From Paractinoplanes pyxinae (GTDB taxonomy: Bacteria; Actinomycetota; Actinomycetes; Mycobacteriales; Micromonosporaceae), in assembly GCF_026626335.1 (NCBI RefSeq), contig NZ_JAPNTZ010000012.1, forward strand, positions 248,001 to 312,000: 64,000 nucleotides of DNA, read 5' to 3'. The notes under the pieces are model-generated. The model searched no databases. It saw only the letters and a list, made by a program, of their open reading frames with translations, and was not told the origin of the DNA. The translations under genes were made by a program, and so were the position numbers. Of this stretch, positions 1 through 10,602 are shown piece by piece. The first letter of the stretch is position 1, and each line of letters begins with the position of its first letter.

Positions 1-1
1 G

Positions 2-1102
2 ACCGGCTCGGGCACCTCGTCCAACATGAACGCCAACGAGGTGATCGCCACCCTGGCCGCCCGCGAGCTGGGCCGGCCGGTGCACCCCAACGACCACGTC
101 AACGCGTCGCAGTCCAGCAACGACGTCTTCCCGTCGTCGATCCACCTGGCCGCCACCGAGGCCGTCACCAGCGAACTGATCCCGGCCCTGGAACACCTCG
201 GGTCGGCGCTGCTGGTCAAGTCCGAGCAGTGGGCCGAGGTGGTCAAGAGCGGCCGCACCCACCTGATGGACGCCACCCCGGTCACGCTGGGGCAGGAATT
301 CTCCGGGTACGCGCGACAGGTCGCCAACGGCATCGAGCGGCTCACCGCGACCCTGCCCCGGCTGGGCGAACTGCCGCTGGGCGGAACCGCGGTCGGCACC
401 GGCGTGAACACCCCGCCCGGCTTCGCCCCGGCCGTGATCGAACGGCTGCGCCAGAGCACCGGCCTGCCGGTCACCGAGGCCCGCGACCACTTCGAGGCCC
501 AGGGCGCCCGTGACGCCCTGGTCGAGGCGTCGGGCCAGCTCAAGGTGATCGCCGTCGGGCTCTACAAGATCGTGAACGACATCCGCTGGATGGGCTCCGG
601 CCCCCGGGCCGGCCTGCGCGAGCTGCGCCTGCCCGACCTGCAGCCGGGCTCGTCGATCATGCCCGGCAAGGTGAACCCGGTCGTGCCCGAGGCGGTGCGG
701 CAGGTGTGCGCCCAGGTGATCGGCAACGACGCCACGGTCTCGTTCGCCGGGTCGCAGGGCGACTTCGAGCTCAACGTGATGCTGCCGGTGATGGCGCGCA
801 ACCTGCTCGAGTCGATCCGGCTGCTGGCCAACGCGGCCCGGCTGCTGGCCGACAAGTGCATCGCGGGCCTCGAACCGAACGTCGAGGTCGCCCTCGCGTA
901 CGCGGAAGGTTCGCCCTCGATCGTCACCCCGCTCAACCGGTACCTGGGCTACGACGAGGCCGCCGCCATCGCCAAGGCCGCCCTCGCGTCGAACCGGACG
1001 ATCCGCGAAGTAGTGGTCGAACGCGGGCATCTGGAGAGCGGGAAGCTGACCGAGCAGCAGCTCGACGAGGCCCTGGACGTCCTGCGGATGACGCGTCCTT
1101 AG
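2..1102 (+). CDS. fumC: fumarate hydratase class II, 5' truncated by window edge
   Basis: Catalyses reversible hydration of fumarate to L-malate in the TCA cycle (cytoplasmic homotetramer). The reading frame is open from base 2, so the start lies outside the window; the ATG at 26 is internal. The frame begins in the family motif TGSGTSSNMNANEV, followed by HPNDHVNASQSSND and the superfamily signature GSSIMPGKVNP around residues 218-228 of this fragment. The C-terminal pattern (GLEPNVE, SPSIVTPLN, GYDEAAAIAK) matches class II fumarases of actinobacteria better than aspartase. About 100 N-terminal residues are missing. Aspartate ammonia-lyase is the nearest alternative. The next gene begins 29 bases downstream from its own promoter. 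Confidence 0.9.
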   Translation, partial: TGSGTSSNMNANEVIATLAARELGRPVHPNDHVNASQSSNDVFPSSIHLAATEAVTSELIPALEHLGSALLVKSEQWAEVVKSGRTHLMDATPVTLGQEFSGYARQVANGIERLTATLPRLGELPLGGTAVGTGVNTPPGFAPAVIERLRQSTGLPVTEARDHFEAQGARDALVEASGQLKVIAVGLYKIVNDIRWMGSGPRAGLRELRLPDLQPGSSIMPGKVNPVVPEAVRQVCAQVIGNDATVSFAGSQGDFELNVMLPVMARNLLESIRLLANAARLLADKCIAGLEPNVEVALAYAEGSPSIVTPLNRYLGYDEAAAIAKAALASNRTIREVVVERGHLESGKLTEQQLDEALDVLRMTRP

Positions 1103-1119
1103 TGATTTCCCACTGCCGG

Positions 1120-1125
1120 TAGTCT
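1120..1125 (+). promoter_or_regulatory. putative -10 box TAGTCT for leaderless cysS
   Basis: A TANNNT hexamer ends 6 bases before the GTG start of cysS, and no Shine-Dalgarno sequence is visible. This spacing places the transcription start at or next to the start codon, as in leaderless actinobacterial mRNAs. Confidence 0.5.
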
Positions 1126-1131
1126 TGTACG

Positions 1132-2543
<1,412 letters not shown>

Positions 2544-2544
<1 letters not shown>

Positions 2545-3668
2545 TGCCAGGAAATTCGCAGAACTTCAGCAAGCGCACCACGTCGAAGAAAGGCGCCTCG
2601 GTCGGCTCGGGCGGCAAGAACCGCTCGGGCCTCAAGGGCCGGGGCAAGACCCTTCCGGCGGACGAGCGTCCGTGGCACAAGGGTTACTCGGGCACCGAGA
2701 AGCTGCCCGACAAGACCGCCCGTAAGCAGGAGAAAGAGCGTCGCGCGGCGGCCGCCGAGGGCCGTGCGCCCAAGGTCGGCGTCCCCGGCAGCAAAGACAC
2801 CACCTGGGGCCGCGGCGGCGGCCGGGCCTACGGCAAACAGGCCGCCCAGCGCGGCGGCGGCAAGTTCCCCGGCCGCGGCGGTCCCCGGGTCGCCCCCGGC
2901 CGGCGCTCCAACCCGACCAAGGAAGGCCCCGAGCTGTTGCTCGGCCGCAACCCGGTGGTCGAGGCGCTGCGCGCCGCGGTCCCGGCCACGGCGCTGTACG
3001 TGGCCCAGGGCATCGACATCGACGACCGCATCAACGAGATCGTCCGCACCGCCGGCGACCGCGGCATCCCGATCCTCGAGATCGGCCGCAACGAACTCGA
3101 CCGGATGACCGGCGGCGTCCTCCACCAGGGCATCGGCCTGCAGGTCCCGCCCTTCGCCTACGAAGACTTCGACGACCTGGTGGCGGCGGCCCTGGAACAG
3201 ACCGCCCCGCTGCTGGTCGCTCTGGACGGCGTGACCGACCCCCGCAACGTCGGCGCGGTCATCCGCTCGGTGGCGGCCTTCGGCGGCCACGGCGTCTTCA
3301 TGACCGAACGCCGAGCCGCCGGCATCACGGCGACCGCCTGGCGCACCAGCGCCGGCGCCGCGGCCCGCGTGCCGGTCTCCCAGGTCGTCAACCTGACCCG
3401 GGCCATCAAGACGGCCCAGCAGGCCGGCTTTACAGCCATCGGCCTCGACGCCGACGGCGACACCGACCTCTACAACCTCGAGGCCGCGGTCGGCCCCCTG
3501 CTGGTCGTGGTCGGCTCCGAGGGCCGGGGCCTCTCCCGCCTGGTCGGCGAAACCTGCGACCTGCGCGTAAGCATCCCCATGGCCTCCGACGTGGAGTCCC
3601 TGAACGCCAGCGTCGCCGCCGCCGTCACCTTGGCCGAGGTAGCCCGCCGCCGCACCCACGGCGAGTAA
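2544..3668 (+). CDS. rlmB: 23S rRNA (guanosine-2'-O-)-methyltransferase, TrmH/RlmB family
   Basis: SPOUT-fold methyltransferase predicted to methylate a ribose in 23S rRNA (RlmB class, G2251 in E. coli numbering). 374 residues. The first ~125 residues are a Lys/Arg/Gly-rich, low-complexity basic extension, likely RNA binding and common in actinobacteria. The substrate-binding domain then starts at ELLLGRNPV (~130). The three SPOUT motifs are visible: DPRNVGAVIRSVAAFG, VVVGSEGRGLS and IPMASDVESLNASVAAAV, the last carrying the conserved Asn and Ser. The ATG at 2544 overlaps the cysS stop (TGATG); longer in-frame extensions run into cysS and are rejected. A strong hairpin follows. Confidence 0.9.
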
Positions 3669-3685
3669 CGCAGCGTCCTGACCAG

Positions 3686-3720
3686 GAGCCACCCGCCCGG
3701 GACCACAGGGCGGGTGGCTC
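3686..3720 (+). terminator. intrinsic terminator after rlmB
   Basis: A perfect 13-bp inverted repeat (GAGCCACCCGCCC / GGGCGGGTGGCTC) with a 9-nt loop starts 17 bases after the rlmB stop and is followed by TTCAGTTT. It closes the cysS-rlmB unit. Confidence 0.8.
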
Positions 3721-3912
3721 TTCAGTTTCGCCGATCATCGACGGTCCAGCCGAGCCTCCGTCGCAACCACCGCCGACGCTTTCGGCCCAGCGGCCGGCGC
3801 CCAGGACGCCACCGCAGCAGCGGGTGCCGGAAGCAACACCAGCACGACGACCGTCGAATACAACTTGATCTTCATGCCAAGATCAACGATTGTTTCCGGC
3901 GGAAGGCATCCC

Positions 3913-5755
3913 GTGAGCGCACCCTCAACGTCGCGGCCGTCCGCTGCCGGCTCGCCCGGAAACGGTCGCCTCGCCTTCGGCGTGCTCTTCCTCGTTCTCG
4001 CGTTCTTCCACCAGACGGCCGGCTACGTCACTCATCCGGTTTCCCGGCTGCTGGATCTTCTTCTGTTCGGCCTCGGCGGAGTGATGCTGATCCGGTGGTG
4101 GCACCTGCGCCGCAAGCGATTCCGCGCCGATCCGAACAGCGATCTGCCTGGACCGGGCGCCTTCGTGCTGACAACCGGTCTGCTCGGACTGGTGTGCGCC
4201 TTCGGTGCCATCGACACCCTGCTCAGCCGGTCCGGGCCGGCCGGCCTGTCCAGCGATCATGTGCAGGCGGTTCTGGGTCTGGGCACGGCCGGGGCGGTGC
4301 TCTTGTTCATCGCGCAGGCCCGGTTCGGCCGGGAGGCTCGTCTTCGCGCAGCTGGAGGAACGAGCGCAGCTTCCCCTGCCGCGGCGCCGCAAGAGTCACC
4401 TGTTCCCGCGTCCTTCCCGGCACCAGATCCCGATGTCAACGCCGACCAGGCGGAGCGGCTGGAGGAGGACGAAACTTCGGATGTGCTGCTGAATGGCCCC
4501 CGCACAGCTTGGGCGTACCGCAAATACCAGGCCCGGCGTGACGCGCAGGGGGTCACTGTTGCCGATGCGCGACTCCTGTTGGCCGCGCTGGAGCCCGGGG
4601 ACCATGCCGAACTGATCCTTGACGCGGTGTCGGCCGAACTCACCGACATCAGGCTGGCGGCCGCCTGGCGGCGAAGCGACGCCGAGCCGGTCGTCGCCAT
4701 GCGGACCCTCCGGCGGTGGGTTCTCGTCAGCCGGCGGACCGGGATGGTGATCACCGTTGATGGCGAGGTGGATCCGGGCGTGTCCTGCATGTCCGACTAC
4801 GGCATAAATCGCCACGATATCGGCTGGGCCGCCACCCTGGAGACGGCGGACGGAGACTTCTTCACGATGAAGGTCTTCCTCGGTGGGCGAGGCACTGTCG
4901 AAGAGGCGATCATCGAGGATGGCGCGGGCGGTTACATCCGACGGCTGCCCCCGGCCGACGGCGTCCCGCCGATGCCCGACGCCGCCTCGATTCTCGCTGA
5001 TAGTTCGCAGCCGATTGCTCCGCTTCAGCCCACTGCCCGACAGACAATGCTGCCGGTCGACTGGCGCACCGCGGAAGAACTGGCCCGCGCCCACATGCGA
5101 TTTCTGGGCTTCGACGACGCCGAACTCACCTCGAGCGGCCGCGACGGCGGGCTCGATGTCGTCGCCCAAGGTGCGGTGGCCCAGGTCAAGATGCTCGCGC
5201 TGCCGGTCGGAGCCCCGCCGATACAGCAGCTACGCGGCGCCCGGCCGCTGACTGAGCAGCACTTGTTCTACTCGACCTCGGGTTACACCGCTGCGGCGAT
5301 TACAGCCGCCGATGAGATCGGCGTTGCCCTATTCAAGATCGAGGCGGAGAGTTCGGTCCAAGAGGTGAATGCGGGGGCGGTCACCCTGGTCGAGGCCAGC
5401 GCACGGCCGGCGGAGGAGCTGCCAGTGACGACCCAGGAGGGCTTGACGCGCCATGTGACCCGCCTATGCGGAGGCTGTCGCAGCCCGAATCATCAGCGCG
5501 GCGGGCAACGTCGACCACGAGCGGGCCCACGACGCCGAGCGCTACCCCGGCCAGTGGAGACGCATGCGCGGCTATCTGAGTCAGGCGCTGACCGACCTGG
5601 AAAACCGCCCCGCCAATTTCCCCTCATTACGAGCCGCGACGGTCTACTACCACCACACCGAGCTGCTGGCCCACGCCTTCTTCCAGGAATTGAACATCCG
5701 CTACCCCGAGGGCGGCGCCCCCACCTCTGACGACCTGGCCACGTATTACACCTGA
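3913..5755 (+). pseudogene. membrane-anchored Mrr-like restriction endonuclease domain protein with apparent +1 frameshift
   Basis: Predicted membrane protein with a cytoplasmic nuclease-like domain. From the GTG at 3913 (GGAAGG at 3901-3906, spacing 6) it has about four N-terminal hydrophobic segments (residues ~18-38, ~45-65, ~75-100, ~112-130). A middle region follows, then an Mrr-type domain around residues 385-470 with SSGRDGGLDVV (Asp415) and AQVKM (Gln425, Lys427), the D-Xn-QXK nuclease signature. The original frame continues to 5730, but after ~5460 it turns Arg/Pro-rich and unlike protein. Meanwhile frame 2 becomes protein-like (AYAEAVAARIISAAGNVDHE ... ending YYT) and stays open to 5755. 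Skipping one C of the CCC at 5459-5461 joins the two. The entry spans the reconstructed gene. It may be a real inactivating mutation, a sequencing error or programmed frameshifting; the nuclease motif lies upstream of the shift, so function may persist. Confidence 0.6.
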
Positions 5756-5841
5756 CAAGAAGAGTTCAGGTCCCCCGCAGGTAGGGCCCGAAGGGCCTTC
5801 CAGCCCAGCCACCGACGAGGGCGGGCACCGTAACGTGGGGT

Positions 5842-5859
5842 CTGGGGCTCGGGCCCCAG
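5842..5859 (-). terminator. possible hairpin terminator of tRNA-Thr
   Basis: A 7-bp GC stem (CTGGGGC / GCCCCAG) with a 4-nt loop lies about 12 bases past the 3' end of the tRNA on the minus strand. It has no T-run, so it is only a weak candidate. Confidence 0.35.
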
Positions 5860-5870
5860 GCGAGTACCAG

Positions 5871-5944
5871 AGCCCCCGGTCGGGATCGAACCGACGACCT
5901 CCCGTTTACAAGACGGGTGCTCTGGCCATCTGAGCTACAGGGGC
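5871..5944 (-). tRNA. tRNA-Thr (anticodon UGU)
   Basis: On the minus strand a full cloverleaf can be drawn. The acceptor stem GCCCCTG pairs with CGGGGGC (one T-G pair). The D-arm is AGCTCAG...GAGC. The anticodon stem CCCGT/ACGGG encloses loop CTTGTAA with anticodon TGT. The T-arm is GTCGG-TTCGATC-CCGAC. The 3' CCA is not encoded. Anticodon UGU reads ACA/ACG threonine codons. It is a single gene between the Mrr-like gene and msiK. Confidence 0.93.
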
Positions 5945-6081
5945 AGTGCGTGCCAGCATAACGGCTGGGAACTTGCTGGCTGTCTTGGCATGTCGTGTAA
6001 AAAGCTTTACGTTTACAGGGCTGTTCCTCCACTCGGATCGTCCGGCACGTTCCTGCCGGTGGAAAGGAAGTCTGTTTCAGC

Positions 6082-7167
6082 ATGGCTACCGTTACGTATG
6101 ACAAGGCGTCCCGGATCTACCCGGGCTCCGAGCGCCCCGCGGTCAACGAGTTGAACCTCGAGATCGGCGACGGAGAATTCCTCGTTCTGGTCGGCCCCTC
6201 CGGTTGTGGCAAGTCCACCAGCCTGCGCATGCTCGCCGGGCTGGAGGATGTCGACCGTGGGCGCATCCTGATCGAGGGCAAGGACGTCACGAACCTCCCG
6301 CCGAAGTCCCGTGACATCGCGATGGTCTTCCAGAACTACGCTCTGTACCCGCACATGTCGGTGTATGAGAACATGGCGTTCGCCCTGAAGCTGCGGAAGA
6401 CCTCGAAGGCCGAGATCGACCGCCGGGTCAAGGAAGCCGCCGCGCTGCTGCAGCTCGACGAGTACCTCTCCCGCAAGCCGAAGGCGCTCTCCGGTGGCCA
6501 GCGCCAGCGTGTCGCCATGGGCCGCGCGATCGTGCGTGAGCCGCAGGTGTTCCTCATGGACGAGCCGCTGTCGAACCTCGACGCTAAGCTCCGTGTCCAG
6601 ACCCGTTCGCAGATCGCGTCGCTGCAGGCGAAGCTCGGCGTCACCACCGTGTACGTCACGCACGACCAGGTCGAGGCCATGACCATGGGTCACCGCGTGG
6701 CCGTCATGCTCGACGGTGTCCTGCAGCAGGTGGACACCCCGCGCGCCCTGTACGACACCCCCGGCAACGTTTTCGTGGCCGGCTTCATGGGCTCCCCGGC
6801 CATGAACATCAAGACTGTTCCGCTGACCGAGTCGGGCGGCCGGTTCGGCGCCTTCAGCATTCCGCTGACCCGCGAGCAGGTCGCGGCCGCGCAGAGCGGT
6901 GGCGGCAAGGTCACCATCGGCTTCCGCCCGGAGGCGGCCGAGCTGACCACCGAGTCGGCGGGCGCCCTGCCGATCGTCGTCGACCTGGTCGAAGACCTCG
7001 GTTCGGACGCGAACGTCTACGGTCACGCCGACCTGGACGGCACGCAGGAGCGGTTCGTGGTTCGTACGGACCGCAAGAACATGCCGAACATGGGCGAGAC
7101 GGTCTACATCCAGCCGCAGACCTCGGGCATCCACGTCTTCAACGCGGAGTCCGGTATTCGCATCTGA
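6082..7167 (+). CDS. msiK: ABC transporter ATP-binding protein, MsiK/UgpC family (multiple-sugar import ATPase)
   Basis: ATPase energising one or several carbohydrate ABC importers; in actinomycetes MsiK is shared by many sugar permeases and encoded alone, as here. 361 residues. Walker A GPSGCGKST starts at 38, Q-loop is in MVFQNYALYPHMSV, signature LSGGQ is at 136-140, Walker B VFLMDE is at 156-161 and the switch His is in VTHDQ. The C-terminal ~120 residues form the MOP/OB regulatory domain typical of MalK/MsiK (IGFRPE motif). The ATG is preceded by GGAAAGGAAG about 12 bases upstream. No permease or binding protein is adjacent, which fits the shared-ATPase role. Codon use is strongly biased to C/G-ending codons, consistent with high expression. 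Confidence 0.9.
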   Translation: MATVTYDKASRIYPGSERPAVNELNLEIGDGEFLVLVGPSGCGKSTSLRMLAGLEDVDRGRILIEGKDVTNLPPKSRDIAMVFQNYALYPHMSVYENMAFALKLRKTSKAEIDRRVKEAAALLQLDEYLSRKPKALSGGQRQRVAMGRAIVREPQVFLMDEPLSNLDAKLRVQTRSQIASLQAKLGVTTVYVTHDQVEAMTMGHRVAVMLDGVLQQVDTPRALYDTPGNVFVAGFMGSPAMNIKTVPLTESGGRFGAFSIPLTREQVAAAQSGGGKVTIGFRPEAAELTTESAGALPIVVDLVEDLGSDANVYGHADLDGTQERFVVRTDRKNMPNMGETVYIQPQTSGIHVFNAESGIRI

Positions 7168-7183
7168 ACGACCCAGCATTGAC

Positions 7184-7219
7184 GAACCGGGCGGTTCCCT
7201 TCGGGGGCCCGCCCGGTTC
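7184..7219. terminator. bidirectional terminator between msiK and the Hsp70-propeller gene
   Basis: An 11-bp perfect inverted repeat (GAACCGGGCGG at 7184-7194, CCGCCCGGTTC at 7209-7219) sits between two convergent genes, 16 bases after msiK and 6 bases from the stop of the opposite gene. Confidence 0.75.
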
Positions 7220-7225
7220 TGCGTT

Positions 7226-10132
7226 TCAGGACGCGTACGGGACGACGATGAAGTCTTTCTGCGTGGCGCAGGCCAGGTGGCTCGTGTTCCACGAGCAGGT
7301 GTCGGTCTGCACGTCGGCCAGCGGGCCCAGTTGCACCGGGTCGTCGCCGATGTGGCGCCCGGCCAGGGCGGGGTCGTCGGCGTAGCCGGCCAGCGGTTTG
7401 CTGAATTCGAGGACGTTGGTGGCGTTGAGCCGGGCCGCCGCGGCCTGCCGGTTCCAGACTTCTTTACCGTCGGAGTCGATCAGCCGGGTGGTGGTGGAGT
7501 AGCTGACGAGGACGGCTTCGCCCACGGGTACGAGATGGTCGGCGTCCGGCGCGGCCGCTTCCCAGACGCGTTTGCGCTCGGTGACGTCGACGGCGACCAC
7601 CTTGGCCTGGTCGTCGCCGTAGCCGAGGCTTTCGATCATGCAGATCCGGTCGTCGCCGCAGGCGGTGAGGCCGGTGAGCCGGGCTTTCGACGAGCCCGCG
7701 GTGTAGGCGATCGTGTCGCCGTCGAGCTTTTCCAGGTCGTACGCGACGATGCGGTGAATGTCTTCGGAGCCGCGCACGATGAGCCGGCCGTTGTGGGCGA
7801 TGACTTCGTCGTCGGGCCGGGCGACGTTGGCCCGGGAGGCGAGCACTTCGCCGCTGTCGGCGTTCACGACGCGGGCTGACCGGTCGGCTCCGATCTGTAC
7901 GAGGCGGGGGTCGTCGCCGAGGTCGGGGGCCAGGGCGCGGCCTTCGGCGCTGGCCGGCCCGGCGAGGTCGGCCGGCGTGGTGACGGCGATCAGGGTGGGC
8001 GCCGGGGTGCCTTCCGGGTCGGGCAGCTGCCAGCGCTGGTCGCCGGTGGCGAGGTCGAGCCCGACGAGTTTCTTGCCGGCACGGTCGGCGACCACTGCCG
8101 AGTCGCCGGAGAAGTAGACGATGTCGTCCTGGCCGAGGGTGCGTTCCCAGCGTTTCTCGCCGTTGTCGGCGCCGAGCACGACGAGCTGGCTGCTGTCGGT
8201 GTCGTAGTCGGTCTCGCTGAACAGGGCGACCCCGTCGGGCAGGGCGGCCATGGATTCCCAGCGGTCGGCGGTGCCGGCGTCGGCGTTGGTCCAGGCGGGT
8301 TTGGTGGCGCCGGTGTCGATGGCGACGACCCCGACCTTGCCGGTGTCGTAGTCGGCGCTGCCCAGGTAGGCGCGGTCGCCCCGGATGGCGGCGTCCTTCC
8401 AGGCCGAGCCCAGAGGTATGGCGGGAGTGACGTGCACCGGATCGCCCAGGGCGCCGTAGTCGAGGGAGGGGAAGCGCGGCCAGAACGCCCAGGTGAGCGT
8501 GGCGCCGGCCGCCACGACCACCGCGACGGCGGCCGCTCCGGCGACGATCCAGGGCCGGCGGTTGCGCCGCGGCTTCTCGGCTTCGGATGGTGACGCCGGT
8601 GTGTCGGAGGCGAGCCAGGGTTCGGCGCTGGGCGGTCCGAAGGGGGCGGAGGGCCCCGAGTAGGACGGCGAGCCCGGCATGGCGTGCCCACCGGCGGCGA
8701 TCGCAGCCGCTTCCCCGGTGGCCCAGGGGTCGACCGGCTCGGCGTAATGGCGGTCATCGCCCGTACGGCCGGCAGGCGCAGAAGGCGGCGGCGAACCCGC
8801 AGCAGGCTGCGCGGGCACAGGCGCCGCCGGAAGCGGAGTGGGCGGCCCAGCCGCGGCGGTGGGCGGTCCGCCAGCCGTGGTGGGAGGGCCGCCAGCAGCG
8901 GTGGGAGGGCCGCCAGCAGCGGTCGGTGGCTCGGCGGCGGTGGTGGCGGTCGGTGGCCCGGAAACAGGGCGCGAAGAGGACGGCGGGCCGGAGGAGGAAG
9001 CGGAGCGCGGGGCGGGCAGGGTCGCGCCCTCGGCGACCGGCAGTTCGGGCTGTTCGAGGACGGTGGGTGCGATGCCGAGCTCGGCGTGCAGCAGCCGGGC
9101 GACCAGGGGCACGCGCGACGAGCCGCCGACCAGGAAGAGCCCGGCCAGCTCGTCCGGCCGCAGCCCGGCCGCCTTGATCACCGCGCCGGCTTCGGCCACC
9201 CCACGCCGTACGAGAGGGTCGGCCACCGCCTCAAGTTCGTCGCGGGTCAGGTGCACCGCCTGTTCGACCCCGGGCACCGGCACCGGGGCGAACGAACTGC
9301 GCGACAGCATCTCTTTCGCGCCGCGGACGTCTTCCCAGAACTGCCGCCGGGCCCGCCACTGCGCGAGCGTCACCGGTTCGGTCAGGGCCCGCCACGCCTC
9401 CGGTTCGGCGCCGGCCAGCGACTTGCCCAGGTGGTCGACCAGGGCCGCGTCGACGTCGAGCCCGCCCAGGTCGTCGGCCCCGCCCGACGCCGTCACCGAA
9501 AAGGCCGCGCCCGAGGAGCCCGCACCCGAGAAGCCCGAGGAGGCCGCGCCCGGGCCGTCGTGGCGTACCACGGCGACGTCGAGCGTGCCGCCGCCGAAGT
9601 CGAATACGGCCAGCGACGCCCCGACCGGCAGCGGCCGCCGCAGCACCTCGGCGAAGTAGCGGGCGGCGGCCACCGGTTCGGGCAGCAGCGCCGTTTCGGC
9701 CGGCCACCCGGCCCGGCCCAGCGCCTCGATCAGCACGGCCCGTCGGGGCGCGCCCCACGAGGCCGGGTACGTGACGGTGGCCGGCGGCAGGAAGCCGGCG
9801 GTGGCCACCGCCTCCCGCGCGACCGCGCTGAGCAGGGCCGCGAGCAGATCTGCGACCGGAACGGTGGCGCCGTCGCCCAGCATCACCGACTCTTCGTCGA
9901 TGTGGCGTTTCGGGTGGGGTTCGAGGCGGCCGGGGTCGGCGTGACCGAGCCGGATAGCGTCGGCGCCGACGTGCAGGCGGCCGGACGGGTCGAGGTGGAC
10001 CGCCGACGGCAGCAGCGGGCGGCCGTCGAACAGCAGCGGACGGGTGCGCCCGTCGGGTCGTCGCAGCATGGCCACGGTGTGTGAGGTGCCCAGGTCGACG
10101 CCGAGCTCGAAGCCTTCGGTCACCCGCGTCAT
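7226..10132 (-). CDS. Hsp70-like ATPase fused to transmembrane anchor and PQQ-type beta-propeller domain
   Basis: 968 residues with three parts. Residues ~1-370 are an actin/Hsp70-fold ATPase: phosphate-1 loop GVDLGTSHT, phosphate-2 FDFGGGTLDV and the adenosine motif LFLVGGSSRVP. It lacks the DnaK substrate-binding domain. A Pro/Ala/Thr/Gly linker (~375-520) contains several PPTAAGG-type repeats. A single membrane helix follows (~527-552, PWIVAGAAAVAVVVAAGATL) after a basic RRNRR stretch, so topology is ATPase inside, C-terminus outside. The last ~410 residues are repetitive with WRNP-like blades (e.g. GDQRWQL, RKRVWEA, GKEVWNR), a PQQ-binding-like propeller. Start ATG 10132 is chosen; a GTG at 10144 is possible. 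Function is unknown: the architecture suggests coupling an extracytoplasmic sensor to a chaperone-type ATPase. It diverges from a GNAT gene. Confidence 0.75.
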   Translation of the reverse strand: MTRVTEGFELGVDLGTSHTVAMLRRPDGRTRPLLFDGRPLLPSAVHLDPSGRLHVGADAIRLGHADPGRLEPHPKRHIDEESVMLGDGATVPVADLLAALLSAVAREAVATAGFLPPATVTYPASWGAPRRAVLIEALGRAGWPAETALLPEPVAAARYFAEVLRRPLPVGASLAVFDFGGGTLDVAVVRHDGPGAASSGFSGAGSSGAAFSVTASGGADDLGGLDVDAALVDHLGKSLAGAEPEAWRALTEPVTLAQWRARRQFWEDVRGAKEMLSRSSFAPVPVPGVEQAVHLTRDELEAVADPLVRRGVAEAGAVIKAAGLRPDELAGLFLVGGSSRVPLVARLLHAELGIAPTVLEQPELPVAEGATLPAPRSASSSGPPSSSRPVSGPPTATTAAEPPTAAGGPPTAAGGPPTTAGGPPTAAAGPPTPLPAAPVPAQPAAGSPPPSAPAGRTGDDRHYAEPVDPWATGEAAAIAAGGHAMPGSPSYSGPSAPFGPPSAEPWLASDTPASPSEAEKPRRNRRPWIVAGAAAVAVVVAAGATLTWAFWPRFPSLDYGALGDPVHVTPAIPLGSAWKDAAIRGDRAYLGSADYDTGKVGVVAIDTGATKPAWTNADAGTADRWESMAALPDGVALFSETDYDTDSSQLVVLGADNGEKRWERTLGQDDIVYFSGDSAVVADRAGKKLVGLDLATGDQRWQLPDPEGTPAPTLIAVTTPADLAGPASAEGRALAPDLGDDPRLVQIGADRSARVVNADSGEVLASRANVARPDDEVIAHNGRLIVRGSEDIHRIVAYDLEKLDGDTIAYTAGSSKARLTGLTACGDDRICMIESLGYGDDQAKVVAVDVTERKRVWEAAAPDADHLVPVGEAVLVSYSTTTRLIDSDGKEVWNRQAAAARLNATNVLEFSKPLAGYADDPALAGRHIGDDPVQLGPLADVQTDTCSWNTSHLACATQKDFIVVPYAS

Positions 10133-10179
10133 GCTACGACCCACTGACGACGACGGAACCAGCCAAGGGGGTGGTCGAT

Positions 10180-10602
10180 GTGCGCATCGACCGGATTGTG
10201 GACGCGGCCGAGGTGCACGCGGCGGCGGATCTCTTCGACGGGCCGCCGCTGACCGAGGCGACCGAGCGCTTCCTGGCGACGGCCGGGCACCACTTGTTGC
10301 TCGCCTATGAGGACGACCGTGCGGTCGGGATGATCACTGGTGTCGAGATGACCCACCCCGACAAGGGCACCGAAATGTTCGTGTACGAGCTTTCCGTCGT
10401 ACCCGAAGCAAGGAAACGAGGAATCGGGAGCGCGTTGGTGATCGAGCTCGCTGCTATCGCCCGCCGCAACGGCTGTTATGGCATGTGGGTCGGGACCGAG
10501 CCGGACAACGAGGCCGCGCTCGCCACCTACCGCCGGGCCGGCGCCGATGAGGAGGCGGCCTTCACCCTGCTGAACTGGGACCTGATCCGGAGCGCGAAAT
10601 GA
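10180..10602 (+). CDS. GNAT family N-acetyltransferase, AAC(3)-I-like
   Basis: 140-residue acetyl-CoA-dependent N-acetyltransferase. The acetyl-CoA loop is visible in VVPEARKRGIGSALV (R-x-x-G-x-G/A type), preceded by beta-strand FVYELSVV and followed by NEAALATYRRAGA. The layout (YELSVVPE..., ending LLNWDL) resembles the AAC(3)-I aminoglycoside acetyltransferase branch, but the substrate cannot be told from sequence and no resistance claim is made. The GTG at 10180 is chosen over a GTG at 10171 because AAGGGGG (10165-10171) is then 8 bases away. It overlaps the next gene by ATGA, so the two are translationally coupled. Confidence 0.75.
   Translation: MRIDRIVDAAEVHAAADLFDGPPLTEATERFLATAGHHLLLAYEDDRAVGMITGVEMTHPDKGTEMFVYELSVVPEARKRGIGSALVIELAAIARRNGCYGMWVGTEPDNEAALATYRRAGADEEAAFTLLNWDLIRSAK

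Noticed and set aside
3714..4541. 275-codon plus-strand frame overlapping the start of the Mrr-like gene
   Set aside because: It is Arg/Ser/Pro-rich and starts inside the rlmB terminator. The overlapping frame from 3913 has membrane helices and a ribosome binding site.
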